Source: Streptomyces venezuelae (GTDB taxonomy: Bacteria; Actinomycetota; Actinomycetes; Streptomycetales; Streptomycetaceae). Taken from it: a stretch of 64,000 bases of DNA. The notes beneath the pieces are model-generated. The model saw only the letters and a list, made by a program, of their open reading frames with translations. It made no database searches and had not been told where the DNA came from. The position numbers and the translations under genes were made by a program. Shown here one piece after another: positions 41,373 to 50,759 of the stretch (position 1 is the first letter of the stretch; each line of letters opens with the position of its first letter). The DNA lies in contig NZ_CP029190.1 of assembly GCF_008642295.1 (NCBI RefSeq), positions 6,865,501 through 6,929,500 on the forward strand, in the 5' to 3' direction.

Positions 41373-42476
41373 ATGAATGCGGCAAACCGGACGTCCCCCC
41401 TGACCGACTGGACCGTTGTGGTCCCCGTGGTGGCGCTGGTCGCGCTGGTGTTCAGCTGGGGGCGGGAACTACCCGGCTTCGCCGTCGCCCTGGTGGCCCT
41501 CTGCCTCGCCGGAGCGGTACTCGCCGCCGTCCACCACGCCGAGGTCGTCGCCCTCCGGGTCGGCGAACCCTTCGGCTCGCTGGTCCTCGCCGTGGCCGTC
41601 ACCATCATCGAAGTGGCCCTCATCGTCACCCTGATGGCCGACGCCAAGGGCGGGTCCTCCTCCCTCGCCCGGGACACGGTCTTCGCCGCCGTGATGATCA
41701 CCTGCAACGGAATCGTCGGTCTCTCCCTGCTGGTCGGCGCCCTCCGCAACCGGGTCGCCGTCTTCAACGCCGAGGGCTCCGGCGCCGCCCTGGCCACCGT
41801 GGCCACCCTGGCCACCCTCAGCCTGGTGCTGCCGACCTTCACCACCACCAAGCCGGGCCCGGAGTTCACCTCCGCCCAGCTCGCCTTCGCCGCCGTCGCC
41901 TCCCTCGCCCTGTACGGGCTGTTCGTCGCCGTCCAGACCGTCCGCCACCGGGACTACTTCCTGCCCGTGGACACCGGGTCCGCGGCACAGAGCAAGGACA
42001 GCCACGTGGAGCCGCCCTCCGCCGGCGCGGCCCTGCTCAGCCTCGGCCTGCTGCTGGTCGCGCTGGTCGCCGTCGTCGGCGACGCCAAGGCCGTCTCGCC
42101 CACCATCGAGACGGCCGTCGCCAACGCCGGTCTCCCCAACGCCGTGGTCGGCGTCATCATCGCCCTGCTGGTGCTGCTGCCCGAGACCCTGGCCGCCGTC
42201 CGGGCCGCCCGCCGCGACCGGGTCCAGACCAGCATCAACCTCGCCTACGGCTCGGCCATCGCCAGCATCGGCCTGACCGTCCCGGCGATCGCCCTGGCCT
42301 CCGTCTGGCTGTCCGGCCCGCTGCTCCTCGGGCTGGGCCCGACCCACATGGTGCTGCTCGCCCTCACCGTGGTGGTCGGCGCCCTCACCGTGGTCCCCGG
42401 CCGGGCCACCCTGCTCCAGGGCGGGGTCCACCTGGTGATCCTCGCCGCCTACCTGTTCCTCGCCGTCAGCCCCTGA
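41373..42476 (+). CDS. Calcium/cation:proton antiporter, ChaA family
   Basis: 367 residues from ATG 41373 (a GTG two codons earlier is possible). CaCA-type transporter with about eleven hydrophobic segments and two inverted acidic repeats: FGSLVLAVAVTIIEVALIVTLM in the first half and NAVVGVIIALLVLLPETLAAV, followed by TSINLAYGSAIASIGLTVPAIAL, in the second. The buried Glu in each repeat carries the ion. It exports Ca2+ or Na+/K+ in exchange for protons. Single gene between the acyl-CoA ligase and a convergent acylase gene. Confidence 0.88.
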   Translation: MNAANRTSPLTDWTVVVPVVALVALVFSWGRELPGFAVALVALCLAGAVLAAVHHAEVVALRVGEPFGSLVLAVAVTIIEVALIVTLMADAKGGSSSLARDTVFAAVMITCNGIVGLSLLVGALRNRVAVFNAEGSGAALATVATLATLSLVLPTFTTTKPGPEFTSAQLAFAAVASLALYGLFVAVQTVRHRDYFLPVDTGSAAQSKDSHVEPPSAGAALLSLGLLLVALVAVVGDAKAVSPTIETAVANAGLPNAVVGVIIALLVLLPETLAAVRAARRDRVQTSINLAYGSAIASIGLTVPAIALASVWLSGPLLLGLGPTHMVLLALTVVVGALTVVPGRATLLQGGVHLVILAAYLFLAVSP

Positions 42477-42513
42477 CGGCGGGGAACAGGCAGGCAGCCC
42501 GGCAGCCCACTGC

Positions 42514-45003
42514 TCAGCGTCGCTCGCGCGCCCAGACCACCCGCAGCGCGGGCGAGGCCAGGATGTCCCGCTCGCAGAACCGGGCCTGCACCCAGCGCTC
42601 CTGCGAGAACAGCCGGGTCTGGTCGGCGTGGTACGGCGAGGCCGGGTTCGAGGACTGGCCGTACGTCAGCAGGGTGCGCGCCACCGGACAGCGGCTGCCG
42701 TCCCAGCCGACCGCCTGCATATGGCTGGAGCCGTGCAGCACCTCCGCGTAGCCCCCGGCGGACGGCAGCCAGGCCGCCTCGACCTTGTTCCACACGCCCA
42801 GCGCCTCGGTCCCGCCCCCGACCGGAATCCGCTGCCCGCCCCGCACCACGAACTGGTGCGCGCCCAGGGGGGCGTCCAGGGCGATGCCGGCCGCCCTCAG
42901 TTCCCCGACCGCGTCGGCCAGGGCCCGGCCGATGCCGGGTGCGGCCTGGTTCAGCTCACGGGGCGTCCGTACCGGATCGGCCGCCGAGAACGGCACCAGC
43001 CACAGGTCCTTGGCGGGGGTGCCCGCCGCCAGTTTCCGCCAGAACCGGTCGAAGAGCAGGGCGCCCCGGCTGCCGGCGTCCGTCGTCCGGTCCCAGGCGG
43101 CCAGCACCGGGCAGGCCGCGGCCACGTCCACCGTGCTGCCGTCGCTCGCGGTCGCGGTGCCCCCGGGCAGTGCCGCGCAGGCCCGGGCCGCGTCGGCCGC
43201 CGCCAGCTCGCCGGCCGGCACCCGGTTGGCGTACTGCTGCTTCTGCAGGTCGGCCACGGTCAGCCGGCCCCGGGCGGCCATCGCCGCGACGTCCGCCACG
43301 GCGCCCCGGGTGCGCAGGCTCCGCGGGGTGTCGATATTGCCCCAGACCCGCTCGTAGCCCCGTACCGGCCGGTCGGCGTTGGCCAGCCAGGCGCTGTCGT
43401 TGGCGTTCACCGCGTACGGCGCGTCGCGCAGCACCGGCGCCTTCGCCGGGCCGAACACCCCCGGCTGCACCGCGTCCGGGTCCGAGCCGGGTGCGCAGTC
43501 CGCGCGCGAGCCGTCCAGGACGGCCAGGCCGGAGGCCGGGTAGGTGGCCCGGCCGAGCGGGGTGGAGCAGCGGGCGGCCAGTTCGTCGGTGATCCGGGGC
43601 AGCACCTGGGACTGGGTGAACAGGGTGCCGCCGGCCGCGTCGGCGGCGATCGTGTTGACCCACGGCAGGCCCTGGGTGCGGGCCAGCGCTTCCTGGATGC
43701 CGGCCACCGAACGGGCCCGGCCCAGGGCCAGGGCGGTGTCGGAGCCGCGCAGGTTCTGCGCGTTGGGGTCGTTCAGCGCGTACGCCGTGCCGGCGGTCCA
43801 GGGGAGCGGCAGGCCGGGGCCGAGGGAGGTGAGGACCGGGCCGTACCGGGTCCACCACTGGGTGCGGGTGACCGGGGCGCCGTCCTGGACCGGTACGGTC
43901 ACGGTCCGGCGGGTCATCCGCTCGGAGGCGCCGTCGACCAGGTAGGCGGTCGGGTCGGCCGGGTCGAGGGTCAGCTGGTGCAGGTTGACGGGGGTGCCGG
44001 TGGCCACGGTGTGGCTCCAGGCGACCTTGTCGTTGAAGCCGATGTTGACGACCGTGGTGCCGAGCAGCGAACCGCCGGAGACGTTGAGCTCACCGGGGAT
44101 GGTCTGCTGGGACTGCCAGAAACGGCGCCCGCCCTGCCAGGGGTAGTGCGGGTTGCCGAGCAGCAGTCCGCTGCCGTTCGCGGAGGCGGCACCGCCGAAG
44201 GCCACGGCGTTGGAGCCCATGTCCCGGCGCGTGGAGTCGAACAGCTCGGCGGCGGCCCGGGCGGCGGCCTCGGGGTCGGGGCCGGAGCGGGTGTCGGTGC
44301 CGGTGCCGGTGCCGGTGCTGCGGTCGGCCGCGGCGGGCGGCTGCGCGGAGGTGATGCCGTCGATCCCACGGCCCTGGCCGCCCAGGACGGCTATGGCGAA
44401 CCCGCGGGCGGCCACGTCCCGTTCGGTCACCGGCCGGACCCAGCCGGCGTCCTTGCAGGCCGGGTCGGTGACCTTGTTCTGGGCCAGCCAGGCGTTGTAG
44501 CCGGCGGCCCAGCCGCGCATCAGGTCCTTCAGCCGGTGGCTGGGACCGGCCGGGGCGGGCGTCGCCAGCAGCTTCTCCAGTGTGCCGCTGTCCCGGACCC
44601 CGCGGAAGTACAGGTCACTGGAGAGGTTCCGGGCGGCCGAGGAGAGGGAGCCGTCGGGGGCTCCGTCCGGGCCGAACCAGCGGGAGCGTTCGCCGGAGAC
44701 GGTCACGAACCCGTCGGCGAGTACGCACACCTGGTCGGCCGCCTGCGCCCAGCCGGTGCCGAAGCCCAGGTCGGCGTAGTCCTTGGCGAGGATGTGCGGA
44801 ATGCCGTTCTCGGTGTAGCGGATGACGGCGGAGAGCCGGTCGCCCCGGACGGCAGTGTCGTTGCCGGGCTCCCCGGCTGCGGCCTGGGGTATCGCGGCGG
44901 TGGCGGCGAGCAGCGCGGCGCCGGTCACGGCGGCCCGGCGCAGGACCGAACGGGTGCGGGTGCGGGTGCGGTTGCGGGGGTGTCGATCGGAAGCGTGCAA
45001 CAT
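42514..45003 (-). CDS. Secreted penicillin-acylase-family Ntn-hydrolase (AhlM/AHL-acylase-like)
   Basis: 829 residues. A basic region (NRTRTRTRSVLRRAAVTG) and hydrophobic core ending AAAGEP form a signal peptide. The alpha part holds ENGIPHILAKDYADLGFGTGWAQA. Cleavage before Ser264 in DMGSNAVAFGG would free the beta-subunit nucleophile, and the following ASANGSGLLLGNPHYPW fits the penicillin G acylase fold. Streptomyces AhlM, which cleaves N-acyl-homoserine lactones and penicillin G, has this size and layout. Substrates here could be AHLs, beta-lactams or lipopeptides. Start: ATG 45003 has GGGAGG only one base upstream, while the next codon TTG has ideal spacing, so TTG may be used. Confidence 0.83.
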   Translation of the reverse strand: MLHASDRHPRNRTRTRTRSVLRRAAVTGAALLAATAAIPQAAAGEPGNDTAVRGDRLSAVIRYTENGIPHILAKDYADLGFGTGWAQAADQVCVLADGFVTVSGERSRWFGPDGAPDGSLSSAARNLSSDLYFRGVRDSGTLEKLLATPAPAGPSHRLKDLMRGWAAGYNAWLAQNKVTDPACKDAGWVRPVTERDVAARGFAIAVLGGQGRGIDGITSAQPPAAADRSTGTGTGTDTRSGPDPEAAARAAAELFDSTRRDMGSNAVAFGGAASANGSGLLLGNPHYPWQGGRRFWQSQQTIPGELNVSGGSLLGTTVVNIGFNDKVAWSHTVATGTPVNLHQLTLDPADPTAYLVDGASERMTRRTVTVPVQDGAPVTRTQWWTRYGPVLTSLGPGLPLPWTAGTAYALNDPNAQNLRGSDTALALGRARSVAGIQEALARTQGLPWVNTIAADAAGGTLFTQSQVLPRITDELAARCSTPLGRATYPASGLAVLDGSRADCAPGSDPDAVQPGVFGPAKAPVLRDAPYAVNANDSAWLANADRPVRGYERVWGNIDTPRSLRTRGAVADVAAMAARGRLTVADLQKQQYANRVPAGELAAADAARACAALPGGTATASDGSTVDVAAACPVLAAWDRTTDAGSRGALLFDRFWRKLAAGTPAKDLWLVPFSAADPVRTPRELNQAAPGIGRALADAVGELRAAGIALDAPLGAHQFVVRGGQRIPVGGGTEALGVWNKVEAAWLPSAGGYAEVLHGSSHMQAVGWDGSRCPVARTLLTYGQSSNPASPYHADQTRLFSQERWVQARFCERDILASPALRVVWARERR

Positions 45004-45119
45004 ACCTCCCAAGTAGCCTGCGTCCCAGCAGGATTGACGCCCCCACACTCATGCAGGCGGGCCGGCGGTATGTCAACATCCCGTTTGGTATCCACCCGCC
45101 GCCGGCCCGGTCCTGCGGG

Positions 45120-46019
45120 TCAGCGATCCCGCAGGGTCCTGGCGAGGATGCGGAGCGGTGCGAGGGTGCCGTAGCCGATGTCGGTACGCAGGGCCGCCGG
45201 TCCGGCCCGTTCGACGAGGGCCAGCTGGTGGGACATCAGCTCCAGCATGGTGCGGCCCACCCGCCGCAGCCCGGGATCGGCGTACCGGACCACATCGGCG
45301 GCTGCCGCGAGCGCGGTGCGGGCCAGAGAGCACTCGGCGGCGAGCAGGGCCCGCACGCCCGGGGTGTCGCGGGCCTGCTCCAGGTCGGTACGGTCCACCC
45401 CGTGCGCCGCCAGCCGCTCCTGCGGCAGGCACAGCCGGCCCTCCGCGAGGTCCCCGGCCAGGTCGGCGAGGAAGTCCACGCGCTGCGCGGCGTCCACGAA
45501 CCGCCGCCAGGCCGCACCCTGGGCCTCGTCCGGCCCGCCGGGGTACTGGAGTCCGGTGAAGACCACGATGCCCGGCCAGGCGTAGGCGTCGAGGTACTCC
45601 TGGAAGTCCTGTTCGGCGGCGAACCCGGCGAACCCGGCCTCGGCCGTGGCCGCGCCCGTCAGGAAGGCCTTCACCCAGGTGTCGGGCAGCCCGCGGACCG
45701 AGACCGCGTGGGCGTACGCGCGCAGGACCGGGTGCTCGGCGTGCCCGGTGGCGAGGGCGGACTCCACCTGCCCGGTGAGGGCGGCGAGCCGCTCGGCCCG
45801 CTGCTGCGGGGAGCCGGTTTCGGCAGTGTCGTCGACCAGGTTCATCAAGGCCAGCCCGGCGGTCAGCCAGGGGACCAGGGGAGGTGCGGCCAGCAGGCGC
45901 AGCGCGAGGTAGGGGGCCTTCTCGCGGCGCAGCACCCGCCGGGCGGCGGCCGTGTAGTCGGCGCGGCGGGCGGGGTCGGTGATCTCGGCCGCGGCAAGGG
46001 TGCGGCGCCAGCTGGGCAC
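45120..46019 (-). CDS. Squalene/phytoene synthase-family protein
   Basis: 299 residues from GTG 46019, preceded by GAGGAG; the longer frame to 46052 lacks such a site. Trans-prenyl head-to-head synthase fold: ALMNLVDDTAETG gives the first acidic motif (altered from the usual DExxD), and VDFLADLAGDLAEGRLCLPQE the second (DxxxDxxxGRxxLP). It may condense two farnesyl or geranylgeranyl diphosphates or a variant substrate. No other hopanoid or carotenoid genes are close, and the first motif is atypical, so activity is uncertain. Confidence 0.72.
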   Translation of the reverse strand: MPSWRRTLAAAEITDPARRADYTAAARRVLRREKAPYLALRLLAAPPLVPWLTAGLALMNLVDDTAETGSPQQRAERLAALTGQVESALATGHAEHPVLRAYAHAVSVRGLPDTWVKAFLTGAATAEAGFAGFAAEQDFQEYLDAYAWPGIVVFTGLQYPGGPDEAQGAAWRRFVDAAQRVDFLADLAGDLAEGRLCLPQERLAAHGVDRTDLEQARDTPGVRALLAAECSLARTALAAAADVVRYADPGLRRVGRTMLELMSHQLALVERAGPAALRTDIGYGTLAPLRILARTLRDR

Positions 46020-46062
46020 GGGGTGGGCTCCTCGGGGTGATCGGCGGCCCACGCTACCGGCC

Positions 46063-46887
46063 CTATTCGAACGGCAGTACCTCGGCCTCCCGGAGCCGTC
46101 GCAGGGTGAGGTACTCGTGCAGCAGCCGGCCCACCATCGCCCCGCCGTAGACCACGAACCCGACGCCGACCAGCCAGGACTGCACCACCAGCAGGGTGCC
46201 GAACGGGCCGTAGGTGACGGCGTTGGAGGCGATCAGGGGGGAGAACACCAGCTGGGAGAAGATCCGCAGGCCGAGCAGGCCGAGGCTGGTGGCGACTGCT
46301 CCTGGCAGCAGGGCCCGCCAGCGGACCCGGCCGCCGAGCAGCATCCGCTGGGAGCCCCAGAAGAACAGGCAGGTGCCGAGGAGGTCGCCGACGGCGCCTG
46401 ACACCGTGCCGAGGCCGCTGCGGGAGGGAGCGGGGATGAGGACCAGCAGGGCGAGGTAACAGACCAGCAGGGCCAGCCAGATGACATGCCGCCACATGGT
46501 GTGCCAGCGGGCGGTGGACAGGTCCCAGACCTTCTCGTACCCGGTCTGGACGGCCGAGCCGAAGGTCAGCCCGAACACGGCGAGGAGGGCCAGGCCGAGG
46601 GCGGTGGTCCGCTCCAGCGCGAGGTCGGCCGCACCGAAGAGCATCTCGATCTGGGCCCGCGAGGAGGCCGTGACCCCCAGGGCCTGGCCGAGCCAGCGGC
46701 CGAAGTTCTCCCCGCTGCCGGGTGCCGCCGCGGCCACCACGACCAGCAGGGGTACCAGGGTCAGGAAGCCGAGGGCCGCGAAGCCCATGGCCCTGTGCAT
46801 CAGTTCGATCTCCCGGCCGCGGCTCCAGGCCAGCCCGGCGGGGGAGGCCTGGAGCCGGTCGTGCAGCCGCCGGTGGGTCGAGGTCAC
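46063..46887 (-). CDS. YihY/BrkB-family membrane protein
   Basis: 274 residues, GTG start. About six membrane segments (AALGFLTLVPLLVVVAAAAPG, LGLALLAVFGLTFGSAVQTG, VIWLALLVCYLALLVLI, LLGTCLFFWGSQRMLLGG, LLPGAVATSLGLLGLRIFSQL, FGTLLVVQSWLVGVGFVVYGGAMVG). The family was once called ribonuclease BN in error; it is now seen as an integral membrane protein of unknown role, possibly a transporter. It lies 43 bases upstream of the prenyl synthase gene on the same strand. Confidence 0.8.
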   Translation of the reverse strand: MTSTHRRLHDRLQASPAGLAWSRGREIELMHRAMGFAALGFLTLVPLLVVVAAAAPGSGENFGRWLGQALGVTASSRAQIEMLFGAADLALERTTALGLALLAVFGLTFGSAVQTGYEKVWDLSTARWHTMWRHVIWLALLVCYLALLVLIPAPSRSGLGTVSGAVGDLLGTCLFFWGSQRMLLGGRVRWRALLPGAVATSLGLLGLRIFSQLVFSPLIASNAVTYGPFGTLLVVQSWLVGVGFVVYGGAMVGRLLHEYLTLRRLREAEVLPFE

Positions 46888-46991
46888 ACCGGTGCCCTAC
46901 CCGGCACCCGCCGGCCCGCCCCGGCGCCCCGCCCCAAGTGCGCCCGAAGGGGTGGCGGGCCCGGACCCAACGGGTGGCGCGGCCGGGTCGG

Positions 46992-48302
<1,311 letters not shown>

Positions 48303-48325
48303 GGCCCCTCCCGGATTCCCGACCG

Positions 48326-48339
48326 ACCGATCATTCGGT
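48326..48339. promoter_or_regulatory. PaaR-like operator before paaK
   Basis: ACCGA-TCAT-TCGGT (equivalently ACCG-N6-CGGT) matches the outer halves of the TetR-type PaaR site known from Corynebacterium (ACCG-NNCGNN-CGGT) but lacks its central CG. It is centred about 30 bases upstream of the paaK start on the minus strand. A second palindrome, ACTCG-TT-CGAGT, at 48382-48393 lies nearer the divergent hydrolase gene. Confidence 0.5.
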
Positions 48340-48415
48340 AGACGAACTCAGGTTGCCCGAGCCCGCCCGAAGAAATCAATAACTCGTTCGAGTGGTTCCT
48401 CGGCATGATGGCCGC

Positions 48416-49264
48416 ATGCCGATCTTCACGACATACGACGGAACGGAACTCTCCTACCGGACCACGGGGGAGGGCGAGCCCCTGGTGTGCCTGCCGGGCG
48501 GGCCCATGCGGGCCGCCGAATACCTCGGCGACCTGGGCGGGCTCGCGGCCACCCGGCAGCTGATCCTGCCGGATCTGCGGGGCACCGGGGACTCTGCGGT
48601 CCCCGCCGACCCCGCCACCTACCGGGTGGACCGTCAGGTCGCGGATGTCGAGGCCCTCCGCCGCCACCTGGGCCTGGACCGGATGGACCTCCTCGCCCAC
48701 TCGGCCGGCGCCCTGCTCGCCCAGCTGTACGCCGCGGCGCATCCGCAGCGGCTGCGGCGGCTGGTGCTGGTCACCCCGAACGCGACGGCCGTCGGCCTGC
48801 TGGCCACCGCCGAGGACCGGCTTGCGGCGGTCCGGCTCCGCGCCGGGACGGAGCCGTACGACACGGCCGCGTCCGCCTACGCCCGGTTCCTGGCCGGAGA
48901 GACCGTGGACGACGCCCTCTGGGAACTGATCGAGCCGGTGTTCTACGGCCGCTGGGACGAGACGGCCCGGGCGCACGCCGCGGCGGGCGACCGGCAGCAG
49001 AACGAGCCGGCCGCGGACGTGTACGCCGGCCCGGGCGCCTTCGACCCGCCCGCCACCCGCGCCGCGCTCCGTACGCTGACGGCCCGGGTCCTGGTCCTGT
49101 CCGGGGAGTACGACGGCAACCCCCGCCCGGAGCTCGCCGACCGCCTCGCCGCACTGTTCCCGAACGGCACCCGGGACACCCAGCCGGGGGCCGGGCACTT
49201 CCCCTGGCTGGACGATCCGGAGTGGTTCGCCGCCCGGGTGGAACGCTTCCTCGCCGCAGCCTGA
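48416..49264 (+). CDS. Alpha/beta hydrolase (proline-iminopeptidase-like)
   Basis: 282 residues from ATG 48416. LVCLPGGPMRAAEYLGDL holds the GGP oxyanion motif of the prolyl-iminopeptidase branch, LILPDLRGTGDS the conserved strand, and LLAHSAGALLAQL the nucleophile elbow. VLVLSGEYDGNPRPEL and AGHFPWLDDPEWF supply the acid and His. Cytoplasmic. Diverges from paaK; a palindrome (48382-48393) lies 22 bases before the start. The substrate may be a peptide or ester. Confidence 0.8.
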   Translation: MPIFTTYDGTELSYRTTGEGEPLVCLPGGPMRAAEYLGDLGGLAATRQLILPDLRGTGDSAVPADPATYRVDRQVADVEALRRHLGLDRMDLLAHSAGALLAQLYAAAHPQRLRRLVLVTPNATAVGLLATAEDRLAAVRLRAGTEPYDTAASAYARFLAGETVDDALWELIEPVFYGRWDETARAHAAAGDRQQNEPAADVYAGPGAFDPPATRAALRTLTARVLVLSGEYDGNPRPELADRLAALFPNGTRDTQPGAGHFPWLDDPEWFAARVERFLAAA

Positions 49265-49340
49265 GCCCGCCGCTGCCTGAGCGCGGGCGCGGGGCCCGGC
49301 GTACCGTCGGAAGCGGGACCCGGCGAAGGGAGGCCCGGAG

Positions 49341-50747
49341 ATGTTCTCGGGCCGGGACCGGGCGGTCATCGCAGCCGCCTCCATCTCGATGCTGCTCGTT
49401 CAGATGGACTGGTTCGCCCTCAACCTGATGCTGCCCGTGATCGCCCGGGACTTCGGCACGCCGACCACCGATCTGCAATGGCTGGTCAGCGGCTACATGC
49501 TGACCCTCGGTGCGTTCATGATCATCGGTGGCAGGACGGCGGACGTGCACGGCAGACGCACGGTCGCCATCTGCGGGCTGACCGGCTTTGCCGTGGTCTC
49601 CGTGCTGTGCAGCGCGGCGCAGAACCTGCCCTGGCTGGTCGCCGGCCGGGTGGTCCAGGGAGTCACGGCCGCCCTCGTCTTCCCGGTCGCCGTGGCCGTG
49701 GTCACCTCCCACTTCCGCGACGCCCGGCAAGGCCGGGCGGTCGGCACCGTCCTGGCCTTCAGCGCGATCGGCACGGCCCTCGGCCCCTTCGTCGGCGGGG
49801 CGTTCGCCGAACACGTCAGCTGGCGTGCGGTCTTCCTGCTGAACGTACCCTTCTGCGCGGCGGCGATCGTGCTCCTGCTGCGCTTCGTCGCCGACACCCG
49901 CGACGAGCAGGCCGGCCGCGGCCTGGACCTGCCCGGGGCGGTCACCGTCGCCGGCGGCCTGACCGCGATCATGCTGGCGGTGGACCAGGGCGCCGGCTGG
50001 GGATGGGCCTCGCCGGCCACCCTGGCCTGCTGGGCAGCGGGGATCCTGCTGCTGGCGGTCTTCCTGGTCATCGAGCGCCGGACCGCCGAACCGGTGCTGG
50101 ACCTCGCCCTGCTGCGCAACGGGCCGTTTGTGACGGTCACCCTGGCCGGCTCGGTGTCCAACATCGTCTACTGCCTGGTCGCCGTGCTGTCCGCGCTCTA
50201 CCTCCAGCAGGCCCGCGGGCTCTCCCCGCTGGAGTCGGGGATCGTGTTCCTGGCCCTGTCCTGCGGCGCGGGCGCCGCCAGCTACTGGTCCGGCCACCTC
50301 GCCCGGCGGTGGCGGCCGGAGGTGCTGATGGCGACCGGGATGCTGCTGAGCGGTCTCAGCCTGCTCGTCCTCACCTGGACCACACCGATCGCCCTGTACA
50401 CGGTCGTCTTCGCCGTCGTGGGCCTCGGCCTCGGCCTCGGCTGGGCGCTGACCCAGGTCGCCACCCAGTCGTACGTACCGGCAGGCCGGCTGGCCGCCGC
50501 CTCCGGACTGGTGCTGACCTCGCTGGTGCTGTTCGGCGCGATGGCCGTGGCCGTGGCCACGTCCGTGCTCGAAGTGCTGAGCGGCTCGGCCGAGCGGGCC
50601 GCGTCCGACGGGCCCGCGATCGAGTCCGTACTGCGGGCGGCAGCCGCCCTGGCCCTGGCCGGGGCGGCTGCGCTGCTGCCACTGGTCCGTGCGCACGGCG
50701 TACGGGCCACCGCCTCGGACGACGGGATTCGGACCCCGGCCCCGTAA
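49341..50747 (+). CDS. MFS drug/proton antiporter, DHA2 family
   Basis: 468 residues, about 14 membrane helices, the DHA2 (EmrB/QacA) layout. Early motif MDWFALNLMLPVIARDFG and motif A-like GGRTADVHGRRTVA after helix 2; GTVLAFSAIGTALGPFVGGAF is motif C of drug exporters. RBS GGGAGGCCCGGAG. It probably exports a toxic or secondary metabolite in exchange for protons. No regulator or biosynthetic gene flanks it; the acyl-CoA synthetase gene converges 12 bases downstream. Confidence 0.85.
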   Translation: MFSGRDRAVIAAASISMLLVQMDWFALNLMLPVIARDFGTPTTDLQWLVSGYMLTLGAFMIIGGRTADVHGRRTVAICGLTGFAVVSVLCSAAQNLPWLVAGRVVQGVTAALVFPVAVAVVTSHFRDARQGRAVGTVLAFSAIGTALGPFVGGAFAEHVSWRAVFLLNVPFCAAAIVLLLRFVADTRDEQAGRGLDLPGAVTVAGGLTAIMLAVDQGAGWGWASPATLACWAAGILLLAVFLVIERRTAEPVLDLALLRNGPFVTVTLAGSVSNIVYCLVAVLSALYLQQARGLSPLESGIVFLALSCGAGAASYWSGHLARRWRPEVLMATGMLLSGLSLLVLTWTTPIALYTVVFAVVGLGLGLGWALTQVATQSYVPAGRLAAASGLVLTSLVLFGAMAVAVATSVLEVLSGSAERAASDGPAIESVLRAAAALALAGAAALLPLVRAHGVRATASDDGIRTPAP

Positions 50748-50759
50748 CCGCGCAACGGG

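Noticed and set aside
45048..45076. TTGACA on the minus strand before the acylase gene as a HrdB promoter
   Set aside because: No TANNNT-like -10 sits at 16-19 bases; the match is to the -35 only.
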